Source: Prevotella sp. (GTDB lineage: Bacteria; Bacteroidota; Bacteroidia; Bacteroidales; Bacteroidaceae). From it: 64,000 bases of DNA. Below are positions 32,530-38,964 of this stretch, one piece after another; the first letter of the stretch is position 1; each line of letters starts with the position of its first letter. The stretch lies in the NCBI GenBank assembly GCA_017557405.1, contig JAFYYV010000051.1:1-64000 (forward strand). The letters are read 5' to 3'. The notes beneath the pieces were generated by a model that did not search any database, was not told the DNA's origin, and saw only the letters and a list, made by a program, of their open reading frames with translations. The position numbers were made by a program, and so were the translations under genes.

Positions 32530-32676
32530 GGCAACTCTTATAGTTTTTTTACCCTATCGATAAGTCTCCCAGTTATTCTCGCCCTTATCTTTTTTGCTTC
32601 ATTCTTATAAGGCGTGTCGTAAATACCCTCTTGTAATATATCAAGAAAACTAAATACGCCCCAAAATAATTACTAA

Positions 32677-32736
32677 ATGATTTTATCATTTCAATAATTT
32701 TTAGTACCTTTGCCGCGTTTATATAGGTAATGCAAG
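32677..32736 (+). promoter_or_regulatory. Polysaccharide-locus promoter, copy 2
   Basis: The -7 box TACCTTTG lies at 32705-32712, with the palindrome AAATGATTTTATCATTT at the -33 position. The segment matches copy 1 (31311-31371) at about 50 of 60 positions. It would drive glf and the genes beyond it. Confidence 0.7.
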
Positions 32737-32980
32737 ATTATTGACGACAATCTGCGGGGCTTTTCCTCATTCGTCGACGTGAGGGCGGGTCTCAAAGGTG
32801 GATTATGGCTGATAATCGTTCTTCTCGCACTGACTCCAACAGTATTCCTTATTCTGTTGGAGGAGAAGAGATTATGTAATCGTCATTCTATGATTCAATC
32901 GGATTGTTGTCATCGCTTGCATCCCTACGTATCTACTCGTTCTATAACTTGCATTCCTTTATTTACTCATTCGAAAGATT
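32737..32980 (+). promoter_or_regulatory. Structured leader before glf
   Basis: The untranslated leader contains a short hairpin (CCTCA ... TGAGG, 32766-32785, around CGTCGACG) and a strong one. In the strong hairpin CTCCAACAG (32834-32842) pairs with CTGTTGGAG (32854-32862), extended by CTTCTC and GAGAAG on the outside with a bulge. No convincing coding frame is present. UpxY proteins act on such capsule leaders; that this one is a target is inference. Confidence 0.5.
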
Positions 32981-34651
32981 ATGGCGCAACGTTATGATTA
33001 TCTGATAGTTGGCTCAGGTTTATTCGGTGCAACATTCGCGTATCGGGCCAGACAAGTAGGCAAGCGATGCCTTGTCATAGACAAACGTCCCCATCTGGGT
33101 GGCAACGTCTATTGTGAACCTGTCTCCCTCCCTACTGGGGAGGGCCGGGGAGAGGCTGTCATCAATGTCCACAAGTATGGCGCACACATCTTCCACACCT
33201 CGAACAAGAAGGTGTGGGACTTTGTGAACTCTATCGTTGAGTTCAACCGCTACACCAACTGTCCTGTGGCCAATTATGAGGGGAGGCTCTACAACCTGCC
33301 CTTCAACATGAATACGTTCTACCAGATATTTGGTGTCCGAACACCCGCAGAGGCAGAAGCAAAACTTGAAGAAGAAAGAGCCGAAGCTCGCAGAGCTGTT
33401 ATTGCCAAGTACGGTAGTCTTCCCCCTACTGGGGGGACAGGAGGGGGGCTGAATTTGGAGGAGCAAGCCCAGCTTTTGATAGGGAAAACAATATATGAAA
33501 TACTTATCAAAGGCTATACCGAGAAGCAGTGGGGACGTCAATGCAAAGATCTGCCAGCTTTCATCATCAAACGCCTGCCCGTTCGTTTCGTCTTTGACAA
33601 CAACTACTTCAATGATAGCTACCAGGGTATTCCCATCGGTGGCTATAATCGTCTAATTGATGGGCTTTTAGCCTCACCCCAGCCCTCCCCAGTAGGGAGG
33701 GAGTGCCCTGAAGGGGGGAGCATTGAAACTCTTGTGGGGATCGACTTGCCTTTGAATGTGAAGAGGAAAAAAGAGAAAAAGGAAAATGGTGGATATCGTG
33801 AAACTGCTGCCCCTACTAATTATTCTCAGCTGAAAGAGAACGCTAAGCGAATGCGGAAGGAGCCCACAGAAACTGAAAAAGCATTTTGGGAGATGGCTAC
33901 AAGTGGTGTGTTTGGCTCTAAGTTCCGCCGTCAGCATATCATAGGGGATTATATTGTTGATTTTGTTTGTTTGGAGAAGAATCTTATAGTTGAGATTGAT
34001 GGTGGATACCATGATGACGAACAACAACAAATAGAAGACAATTTACGTTCAACAGCACTGAAAAACGATGGGTTTGCTATTTTAAGATTAAGTAATGAAG
34101 TAGTTATTGGTGACCCACAGGAGGTAATAAGGAGAATGAAACTTGCTATGTGGCTTGCAGAAAAAGTCCCTCTACGGGAGGGATTTAGGGAGGCTGCTGA
34201 CACTTTAGTATATACGGGTCCGATTGATGAGTTCTTTGGCTTCAAATATGGAAAGTTGGATTGGCGTACTGTTAGTTTTAAAACCCGTGTTGAAAACACT
34301 CCGAATTATCAAGGCAATGCTGTGGTTAACTATACAAGTCATGAAGTTCCCTATACTCGCGTCATCGAGCACAAGCATTTCGAAATGTTTGGACAAGAAG
34401 TCCAAGATTGTCCTAAGACTGTCGTGAGTGAAGAGTATAGTACTGAATTTAAAGAGGGCATGGAACCTTATTACCCCGTGAACGACGACCGTAATAATGC
34501 TTTGGCAGATGCCTACCGTAAGCTCGCTCGCCAAGAATCCAACGTGATCTTTGGCGGCCGTCTAGCAGAGTATAGGTATTATGATATGGCACCAATTATT
34601 GAAAATGTGCTCAATCTTTGGAATAATTCCCTCTCTGCTGGAGAGGGTTAG
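32981..34651 (+). CDS. glf: UDP-galactopyranose mutase interrupted in frame by repeats and a DUF559 domain
   Basis: The protein has 556 residues; ordinary Glf has about 367. All Glf motifs are there: FAD loop GSGLFG (11-16), VHKYGAHIFHT (63-73), LIKGYTEKQWGR (175-186), IKRLPVRFVFDNNYF (196-210), VYTGPIDEFF (410-419), YTRVIEHKHF (458-467) and GGRLAEYRYYDM (525-536). The extra length is accounted for by four in-frame insertions: 46-60 (repeat R1), 146-157 (R2), 231-247 (R3, inverted) and about 258-402 (DUF559 domain plus R4). The last residues come from R5, whose spacer supplies the stop. Glf converts UDP-galactopyranose to UDP-galactofuranose. Whether it still folds is open; the unbroken frame suggests selection. 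Confidence 0.9.
   Translation: MAQRYDYLIVGSGLFGATFAYRARQVGKRCLVIDKRPHLGGNVYCEPVSLPTGEGRGEAVINVHKYGAHIFHTSNKKVWDFVNSIVEFNRYTNCPVANYEGRLYNLPFNMNTFYQIFGVRTPAEAEAKLEEERAEARRAVIAKYGSLPPTGGTGGGLNLEEQAQLLIGKTIYEILIKGYTEKQWGRQCKDLPAFIIKRLPVRFVFDNNYFNDSYQGIPIGGYNRLIDGLLASPQPSPVGRECPEGGSIETLVGIDLPLNVKRKKEKKENGGYRETAAPTNYSQLKENAKRMRKEPTETEKAFWEMATSGVFGSKFRRQHIIGDYIVDFVCLEKNLIVEIDGGYHDDEQQQIEDNLRSTALKNDGFAILRLSNEVVIGDPQEVIRRMKLAMWLAEKVPLREGFREAADTLVYTGPIDEFFGFKYGKLDWRTVSFKTRVENTPNYQGNAVVNYTSHEVPYTRVIEHKHFEMFGQEVQDCPKTVVSEEYSTEFKEGMEPYYPVNDDRNNALADAYRKLARQESNVIFGGRLAEYRYYDMAPIIENVLNLWNNSLSAGEG
33124..33157 (+). repeat. GC-rich palindromic repeat R1 inside glf
   Basis: A 34-bp copy: arms CCCTCCC and GGGAGGG around a TACTG loop, then CCGGGGAGAGGCT. 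It is read in glf frame as SLPTGEGRGEA and lies between the NVYCE and INVHKYG strands, where normal Glf has a short loop. Confidence 0.9.
33419..33450 (+). repeat. GC-rich palindromic repeat R2 inside glf
   Basis: A 32-bp copy (CTTCCCCC-TACT-GGGGGG, then ACAGGAGGGGGGCT). It is read in the same phase as R1, as SLPPTGGTGGG, within the helical region before NLEEQAQLLIG. Confidence 0.9.
33670..33703 (-). repeat. GC-rich palindromic repeat R3 inside glf, inverted
   Basis: The reverse complement matches R1 at 32 of 34 positions, so this copy is inserted in the opposite direction. It is read in glf as ASPQPSPVGRE, directly after GYNRLIDGLL. With R4 it forms inverted ends (AGCCTC... and ...GGAGGCT) around the DUF559 domain. 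Confidence 0.9.
33791..34165 (+). other. DUF559 (Vsr-like nuclease fold) domain embedded in glf
   Basis: Glf residues 271-395 form a complete DUF559 unit as otherwise seen in free-standing proteins of 115-130 residues: YRETAAPTNYSQLKENAKR, PTETEKAFWEM, FRRQHIIGDYIVDFVC, LIVEIDGGYHDDEQQQ, GFAILRLSNEVV. The conserved Asp, the E-x-D-G-x-x-H element and the preceding Glu fit the very-short-patch-repair/PD-(D/E)xK nuclease fold. It continues the glf reading frame without its own start codon. Nothing in Glf chemistry needs it; it appears to be an insertion. Confidence 0.88.
34166..34195 (+). repeat. GC-rich palindromic repeat R4 inside glf
   Basis: A 30-bp copy: GTCCCTC-TAC-GGGAGGG, then ATTTAGGGAGGCT. 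It is read as VPLREGFREA in the same phase as R1 and R2. It sits exactly between the DUF559 domain and the Glf strand ADTLVYTGP. Confidence 0.88.
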
Positions 34652-34660
34652 GGAGAGGCT
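34627..34660 (+). repeat. GC-rich palindromic repeat R5 at the end of glf
   Basis: A 34-bp copy: TTCCCTCTC-TGCT-GGAGAGGG, then TTAGGGAGAGGCT. In the same phase as the other copies it reads SLSAGEG and then TAG, so the 3-nt spacer here gives the stop codon of glf. Confidence 0.88.
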
Positions 34661-34663
34661 TCT

Positions 34664-34696
34664 CTTTCCCCCAACTGGGGGGACGGAAGGGGGGCT
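34664..34696 (+). repeat. GC-rich palindromic repeat R6 after glf
   Basis: A 33-bp copy 3 bp after R5: CTTTCCCCC-AACT-GGGGGG, then ACGGAAGGGGGGCT. It is joined to the second copy of the glf tail, and in that frame reads LFPPTGGTEGGL. Confidence 0.88.
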
Positions 34697-34778
34697 TATC
34701 TTCGGCGGCCGCTTGGCCGAATACAAATATTACGATATGGCACCTGTTGTAGAGAAGGTGTTGTCAATGGAAATCTAA
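34697..34778 (+). pseudogene. Second, divergent copy of the glf 3' tail
   Basis: Immediately after R6 the sequence encodes IFGGRLAEYKYYDMAP and ends with VEKVLSMEI and TAA. It repeats the glf C-terminal segment 151 bp upstream (IFGGRLAEYRYYDMAP) with many synonymous differences, and is in a different frame from the main gene. It looks like the original 3' end displaced when the sequence upstream was replaced. Confidence 0.8.
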
Positions 34779-34781
34779 GAA

Positions 34782-35744
34782 GTGGCTGGAGTTCGTGACA
34801 TATTGGTGCAACTGAACGATGTGTTCGTTCGAGAACCACAACTCATTTGGCGTTATTATCGTCCCTTTGCCTGCTCTCCCACATCAAAGCGGAACATTTT
34901 CATGGTGGATGGTCGCACGAGTCATGGTGGCATGTTCGATCGTCTGAAAGGCATCATTTCCGTCTATGCCATTTCCAAGGCACAGCAGAAGGATTTCCGT
35001 ATTCATTTCACCTATCCTTTCGATTTGGAGAAATATCTGGAGCCGAATGAATACGATTGGCACATCGATGCGAACGCCATCAACTATCATTATCCCGCTT
35101 CTCGTCCTTTGTTCCTATATGGAGAGTGCTATGCACCGCGTAGGTTGTTCAAAGTACGAAACCATGAGGCTCATTTCTATTTCGGATATAACATTATCGA
35201 TGAGGTAAATGCCCATTATGGAACTCATTATGAATGGGGACAACTCTATCGTGAATTGTTTCGTCCGACTCAATATCTTCAACAATATATCGACCAATAT
35301 CAAAAAGAGATTGGCGATGATTATGTGGTATTCCACGCCCGCTTCCTCAACTTGTTGGGCGACAAAGTGGAGACAGCCATCAATCCCGAACTTCCAGAGG
35401 TGGAAAGAGAGCCTTTGATGCAAAAACTTAGGGACAAGATGTTGGAATTGAAAGGTCAGCTGACCGGAAATCCACGAATCATGTTGGCTTCTGATAGCAT
35501 GACTTTCATCAACTACATGTGTCATGAAGTACCCGATGTCTATGTTGTCCCAGGTACGGTCAAACACATAGATACTGCTGGCAATACGGATGATTCAGAG
35601 AACATCAAAATGTTTCTCGATTACCATCTCATCGCCCATGCTTCCAAAGTCTACAACATTGTAGCTCCCGGCATGTGGCCCAGTGCCTTTCCTGAGTATG
35701 CCGCCAAGATTGGTGGAACAGAGTTTGAAAGAATACACGTTTAA
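34782..35744 (+). CDS. Probable fucosyltransferase-like glycosyltransferase
   Basis: The protein has 320 residues with a GTG start at 34782, 3 bp after the glf tail copy; no ATG precedes the conserved NIFMVDGRTSHGGMFDRLKG. The later pattern YVVFHARFLNLLGD, MLASDS and LIAHASKVYNIV...SAFPEYAAKIGG is reminiscent of GT-B fucosyltransferases (His-x-Arg loop, SDS, and a serine-rich C-terminal nucleotide-binding loop). This is a weak resemblance; the family is not securely recognised. No signal peptide or membrane segment is present. Base composition is richer in GC than the genes from 38524 on. Confidence 0.6.
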   Translation: MAGVRDILVQLNDVFVREPQLIWRYYRPFACSPTSKRNIFMVDGRTSHGGMFDRLKGIISVYAISKAQQKDFRIHFTYPFDLEKYLEPNEYDWHIDANAINYHYPASRPLFLYGECYAPRRLFKVRNHEAHFYFGYNIIDEVNAHYGTHYEWGQLYRELFRPTQYLQQYIDQYQKEIGDDYVVFHARFLNLLGDKVETAINPELPEVEREPLMQKLRDKMLELKGQLTGNPRIMLASDSMTFINYMCHEVPDVYVVPGTVKHIDTAGNTDDSENIKMFLDYHLIAHASKVYNIVAPGMWPSAFPEYAAKIGGTEFERIHV

Positions 35745-35758
35745 ATCGTTTAAATAAC

Positions 35759-36478
35759 ATGAGTAACATAGCATTAATTATAGCTGGCGGTGCCGGCAAT
35801 CGTATGGGGCAGGATATTCCCAAACAATTCATGCACGTTGACAATTGTCCTATCATTATTCATACATTGCTGGCCTTTGAACGCCATCCCGACATCAATG
35901 GTATTGCGGTGGTATGCATTGAAGGGTGGGAAACGGTATTGCAATCGTATGCTAATCAGTTCCGAGTGACAAAACTCAAATGGATATTCCCTGGTGGAAA
36001 CACTGGGATGGAGTCGATTCATAATGGCATCTATGGTCTACAAGAAGCTGGATGCAAGGATGAGGATTTGGTGTTGATTCACGATGCCGTACGTCCTTTG
36101 CTCTCTCAGGACATTATCTCTTCCAACATAGCCATTTGTAAGAAATATGGTTATGCTATCACAGGTATCAAGTGCCGTGAGGCTATTTTGGAGAGTGAGG
36201 ATGGCTTTTCTACTACTACGAGCATACCCCGCGACAAACTCATCCGTACGCAGACACCTCAAACGTTTCGCTTGAAGAACATTATTTCGGCACATGAGGA
36301 AGCTCGTGAGCGTGGTATTACGAATTCTGTAGCCTCCTGCACATTGATGGCAGAACTAGGTGGTCGCGAGATGCACATCGTTCCAGGATCGGAGAAAAAC
36401 ATCAAGATTACCACAGTTGAAGATCTGGAAATTCTCAAGGCTTTGATGCACACAGAGAAAGAGAATTGGCTGAAATGA
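35759..36478 (+). CDS. IspD/TarI-like cytidylyltransferase
   Basis: The protein has 239 residues. It shows the CTP loop LIIAGGAGNRMGQDIPKQFM, LVLIHDAVRPLLS, and the C-terminal KITTVEDLEI. These fit IspD (methylerythritol 4-phosphate) and TarI (ribitol 5-phosphate) cytidylyltransferases. In a polysaccharide locus, directly coupled (ATGA overlap) to an SDR epimerase, a TarI-like role making a CDP-activated alditol phosphate is more likely than isoprenoid synthesis. Which substrate is used cannot be read from sequence. Confidence 0.85.
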   Translation: MSNIALIIAGGAGNRMGQDIPKQFMHVDNCPIIIHTLLAFERHPDINGIAVVCIEGWETVLQSYANQFRVTKLKWIFPGGNTGMESIHNGIYGLQEAGCKDEDLVLIHDAVRPLLSQDIISSNIAICKKYGYAITGIKCREAILESEDGFSTTTSIPRDKLIRTQTPQTFRLKNIISAHEEARERGITNSVASCTLMAELGGREMHIVPGSEKNIKITTVEDLEILKALMHTEKENWLK

Positions 36479-37491
36479 GTAAGTTTCTTGACGACATACA
36501 ACGAATCTACGATTTCCCTCTTCCGTGGGAACAATTGTCGGGGTCAAACATCCTGGTTACAGGAGCCACAGGACTGATAGGTTCATCCCTTGTTGACGTT
36601 TTGATGCATCATCCTCAACGTGATTATCAAGTCTATGCCGCAGGGCGCAATGAGGAAAGGGCCAAGAATCGTTTTCAAGACTATCAAGACGACTCATCAT
36701 TTCATTTCTTGAAATATGATGTTATGGAATCACTTACATCAGAAATACCTTTCCATTATATCATTCATGCAGCCAGCAATGGAAGTCCTAACTTCTTTGC
36801 CAATCATCCTGTGGAAGTGATGAAGGCGAATTTGTTCGGTGTGACAAATCTGATAGAATACGGAATGAGTCATGATATGCGTCGTTTCCTGTATGTTTCG
36901 TCAGGCGAGGTTTATGGCGAATGTGCCGATGACGTGTTTTCTGAGAAGAGCAGTGGCTATGTGGATTGTGCGAACCCTCGCGCATGCTATCCTTCCTCGA
37001 AACGTGCAGCTGAGACCCTTTGTGTTTCATACGCCAAAGAATATGGTGCAGATGTGGTCGTTGCACGTCCTTGTCACACCTATGGTCCTTGTTTCACAGA
37101 GAGCGACAACCGTGCCTATGCGCAATTCATTCGTAATGTGCAACAAGGACAAGACATCGTATTGAGAAGTCCTGGCACCCAACTTCGTTCGTGGTGTTAT
37201 GTAGTGGATTGTGCCAATGCTCTCCTCCATATATTAATGAAAGGTGCCTCTTCTGAAGCATATAATATAGCTGATGAAACCTCTAATCTGACCATTCGTC
37301 AACTTGCTGAGCTTATTGCTAAAATAGGAGGACGTAAGGTTGTGATGGACATAGACGAGAATTTGATGAAGACCAACAACATTATCTCGCACGCATTGTT
37401 CGACACTTCAAAATTAAAAGCATTGGGATGGCGCCCCATCGCTGATGTTGAACATAATGTGCGTGTTACAGTTGAAGTACAGAAAAGTTGA
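36475..37491 (+). CDS. NAD-dependent epimerase/dehydratase (extended SDR)
   Basis: The protein has 338 residues from ATG at 36475, which overlaps the previous stop by 4 bp. It shows the NAD loop VTGATGLIGSSL, the catalytic SSGEVYGE followed by YPSSKRAAE (Tyr-x3-Lys), and the substrate-loop RPCHTYGP. The same family includes sugar-nucleotide epimerases and dehydratases. The tight coupling with the cytidylyltransferase suggests it acts on the CDP-linked product. The overlap (1 bp) with the next gene points to one translational unit. Confidence 0.85.
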   Translation: MSKFLDDIQRIYDFPLPWEQLSGSNILVTGATGLIGSSLVDVLMHHPQRDYQVYAAGRNEERAKNRFQDYQDDSSFHFLKYDVMESLTSEIPFHYIIHAASNGSPNFFANHPVEVMKANLFGVTNLIEYGMSHDMRRFLYVSSGEVYGECADDVFSEKSSGYVDCANPRACYPSSKRAAETLCVSYAKEYGADVVVARPCHTYGPCFTESDNRAYAQFIRNVQQGQDIVLRSPGTQLRSWCYVVDCANALLHILMKGASSEAYNIADETSNLTIRQLAELIAKIGGRKVVMDIDENLMKTNNIISHALFDTSKLKALGWRPIADVEHNVRVTVEVQKS

Positions 37492-38477
37492 TGGAACCAA
37501 CAATATCTATTTTAGTACCAGTATATCAAGTCGAAGATTATATTGAGCGTTGTGCTCGTAGTGTATTTGAACAAACCTATCCCAATATAGAGTATATTTT
37601 CTGCAACGATTGCACTCTCGACCGCAGTATGGAAGTTTTGGAGCGAGTGATAAAGGACTATCCAGAGCGTGCAAAGCGCACGCGTATCATCCAGTTTGAT
37701 GAAAACAAAGGTTTGGCTACCGTTCGTAATACCCTTGTGGATGCTTGCCAAACGGAATGGCTCCTTCACGAAGACTCTGACGACTGGATGGAACTTGACC
37801 TTGTGGAAAGTCTTGTTAAGAAGCAGCAAGAAACGGAAGCCGACATTGTGTGTGCGGATTTGATATTGCATCATTCAGACAGAGAAGAGCGCTATTCGTT
37901 CTCCGAGTTCGACAAAAAAGAGGATTATTTCCGACTCGTATTGATGAACAACGATGCACACTTTTGTTGGGGTAAACTTATTAGGACATCGCTCTATAAA
38001 GACAACCATATCAAAATAGCCCCTGATTGCAAGAAAGCGGAAGACATGAGAGTCATCATCCCCCTTTTCTATTATGCAAATAAGATTGTGGCCACTCATC
38101 AAGTGGGATGTCATTATAATTTGACACGTCCAGAGCGTATCAGCACGTTGACTGAGGGGAATATCAAGGTGAAAGGAGGATGGTTGTTAGATACTATGTT
38201 TGTGGTGAAAGAGTTCCTGTCTGATAAAGAGGAGGAATATGTCAAACTTTTTAATAAAACCATCTACGAAAAGATTTGCAATTACATTTCCTTGGCAGTC
38301 TATTATCGTAATCATGCCACGCATCAGTTTATGTGCCATAAAGCTGTAGATTTTGCCATACAATATCCCTATGTGTTGGGAGGTTCCAAAGAGCGGATAT
38401 TATTCGAAATCAAATCCAATTATCACATCTATCGTGTGTTTATGAATTGGCTGTATAGGAACGAGAAGGCTGCGTAA
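37491..38477 (+). CDS. Glycosyltransferase family 2
   Basis: The protein has 328 residues from ATG at 37491 (TGATG overlap with the epimerase). GT-A motifs are ISILVPVYQVEDYIERCARS, EQTYPNIEYIFCNDC and LLHEDSDDWMELDLVESL (metal-binding DSDD). A conserved acceptor loop FCWGKLIRTSLY follows. The C-terminal third is helical. The acceptor and sugar are unknown; as part of the CDP-alditol group it may add a sugar next to that decoration. Confidence 0.88.
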   Translation: MEPTISILVPVYQVEDYIERCARSVFEQTYPNIEYIFCNDCTLDRSMEVLERVIKDYPERAKRTRIIQFDENKGLATVRNTLVDACQTEWLLHEDSDDWMELDLVESLVKKQQETEADIVCADLILHHSDREERYSFSEFDKKEDYFRLVLMNNDAHFCWGKLIRTSLYKDNHIKIAPDCKKAEDMRVIIPLFYYANKIVATHQVGCHYNLTRPERISTLTEGNIKVKGGWLLDTMFVVKEFLSDKEEEYVKLFNKTIYEKICNYISLAVYYRNHATHQFMCHKAVDFAIQYPYVLGGSKERILFEIKSNYHIYRVFMNWLYRNEKAA

Positions 38478-38523
38478 TAGTTTAAGGATTGAAAAATAGA
38501 AAGATAATTAATATTAAATATTT

Positions 38524-38937
38524 ATGATAATAGGCTATACAACGGGTGTTTATGACCTCTTTCATATAGGTCATTTAAATCTATTTAAAAATGCAAAAGG
38601 CATGTGTGATAAGCTAATCGTTGGAGTAACAGTTGACGAGTTAGTTGCCTATAAAGGTAAACAAGCCATAATACCGTTCGAGGACAGAATAGAACTAGTG
38701 CGAAGTTGTAAGTATGTAGATGCGGCTGTTCCACAATACGATATGGATAAGTTGACTGCTTGTAAAAAACTTGGAGCTTCTTATCTTTTTGTTGGCGATG
38801 ATTGGTATGGGACGGAAAAGTGGAAGAAATACGAGAAAGATTTTGCAAGAGAAGGAATCAAAATAGTATATTTTCCTTATACAAAGAGCATTTCTTCTAC
38901 AAAGATATCCGAAGCCTTGAAAATGGTGGATAAATAG
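38524..38937 (+). CDS. tagD: Glycerol-3-phosphate cytidylyltransferase
   Basis: The protein has 137 residues. It has GYTTGVYDLFHIGHLNLF, with the HxGH nucleotide-binding motif, and the C-terminal YTKSISSTKISEAL (RTxGISTT-type motif). It makes CDP-glycerol from CTP and glycerol 3-phosphate, as in teichoic acid synthesis of Gram-positive bacteria. The two transferases that would use CDP-glycerol follow at 38965 and 43091. From here the sequence is clearly richer in AT than the preceding 4 kb. Confidence 0.93.
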   Translation: MIIGYTTGVYDLFHIGHLNLFKNAKGMCDKLIVGVTVDELVAYKGKQAIIPFEDRIELVRSCKYVDAAVPQYDMDKLTACKKLGASYLFVGDDWYGTEKWKKYEKDFAREGIKIVYFPYTKSISSTKISEALKMVDK

Positions 38938-38964
38938 AATCCACTTGAGTAAGTTTTTATAACG

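Noticed and set aside
32779..32997. A 72-codon frame in the leader before glf
   Set aside because: It overlaps the start of glf in another frame, includes the leader hairpin and shows no family resemblance.
33674..34030. Long minus-strand frames opposite the DUF559 insert
   Set aside because: The plus-strand domain has clear nuclease-fold motifs and continues glf; the opposite frames are shadows.
35759..36478. Housekeeping IspD of isoprenoid synthesis
   Set aside because: The gene is translationally coupled to an SDR in a polysaccharide locus; a TarI-like role fits better, though the motif set alone cannot separate them.
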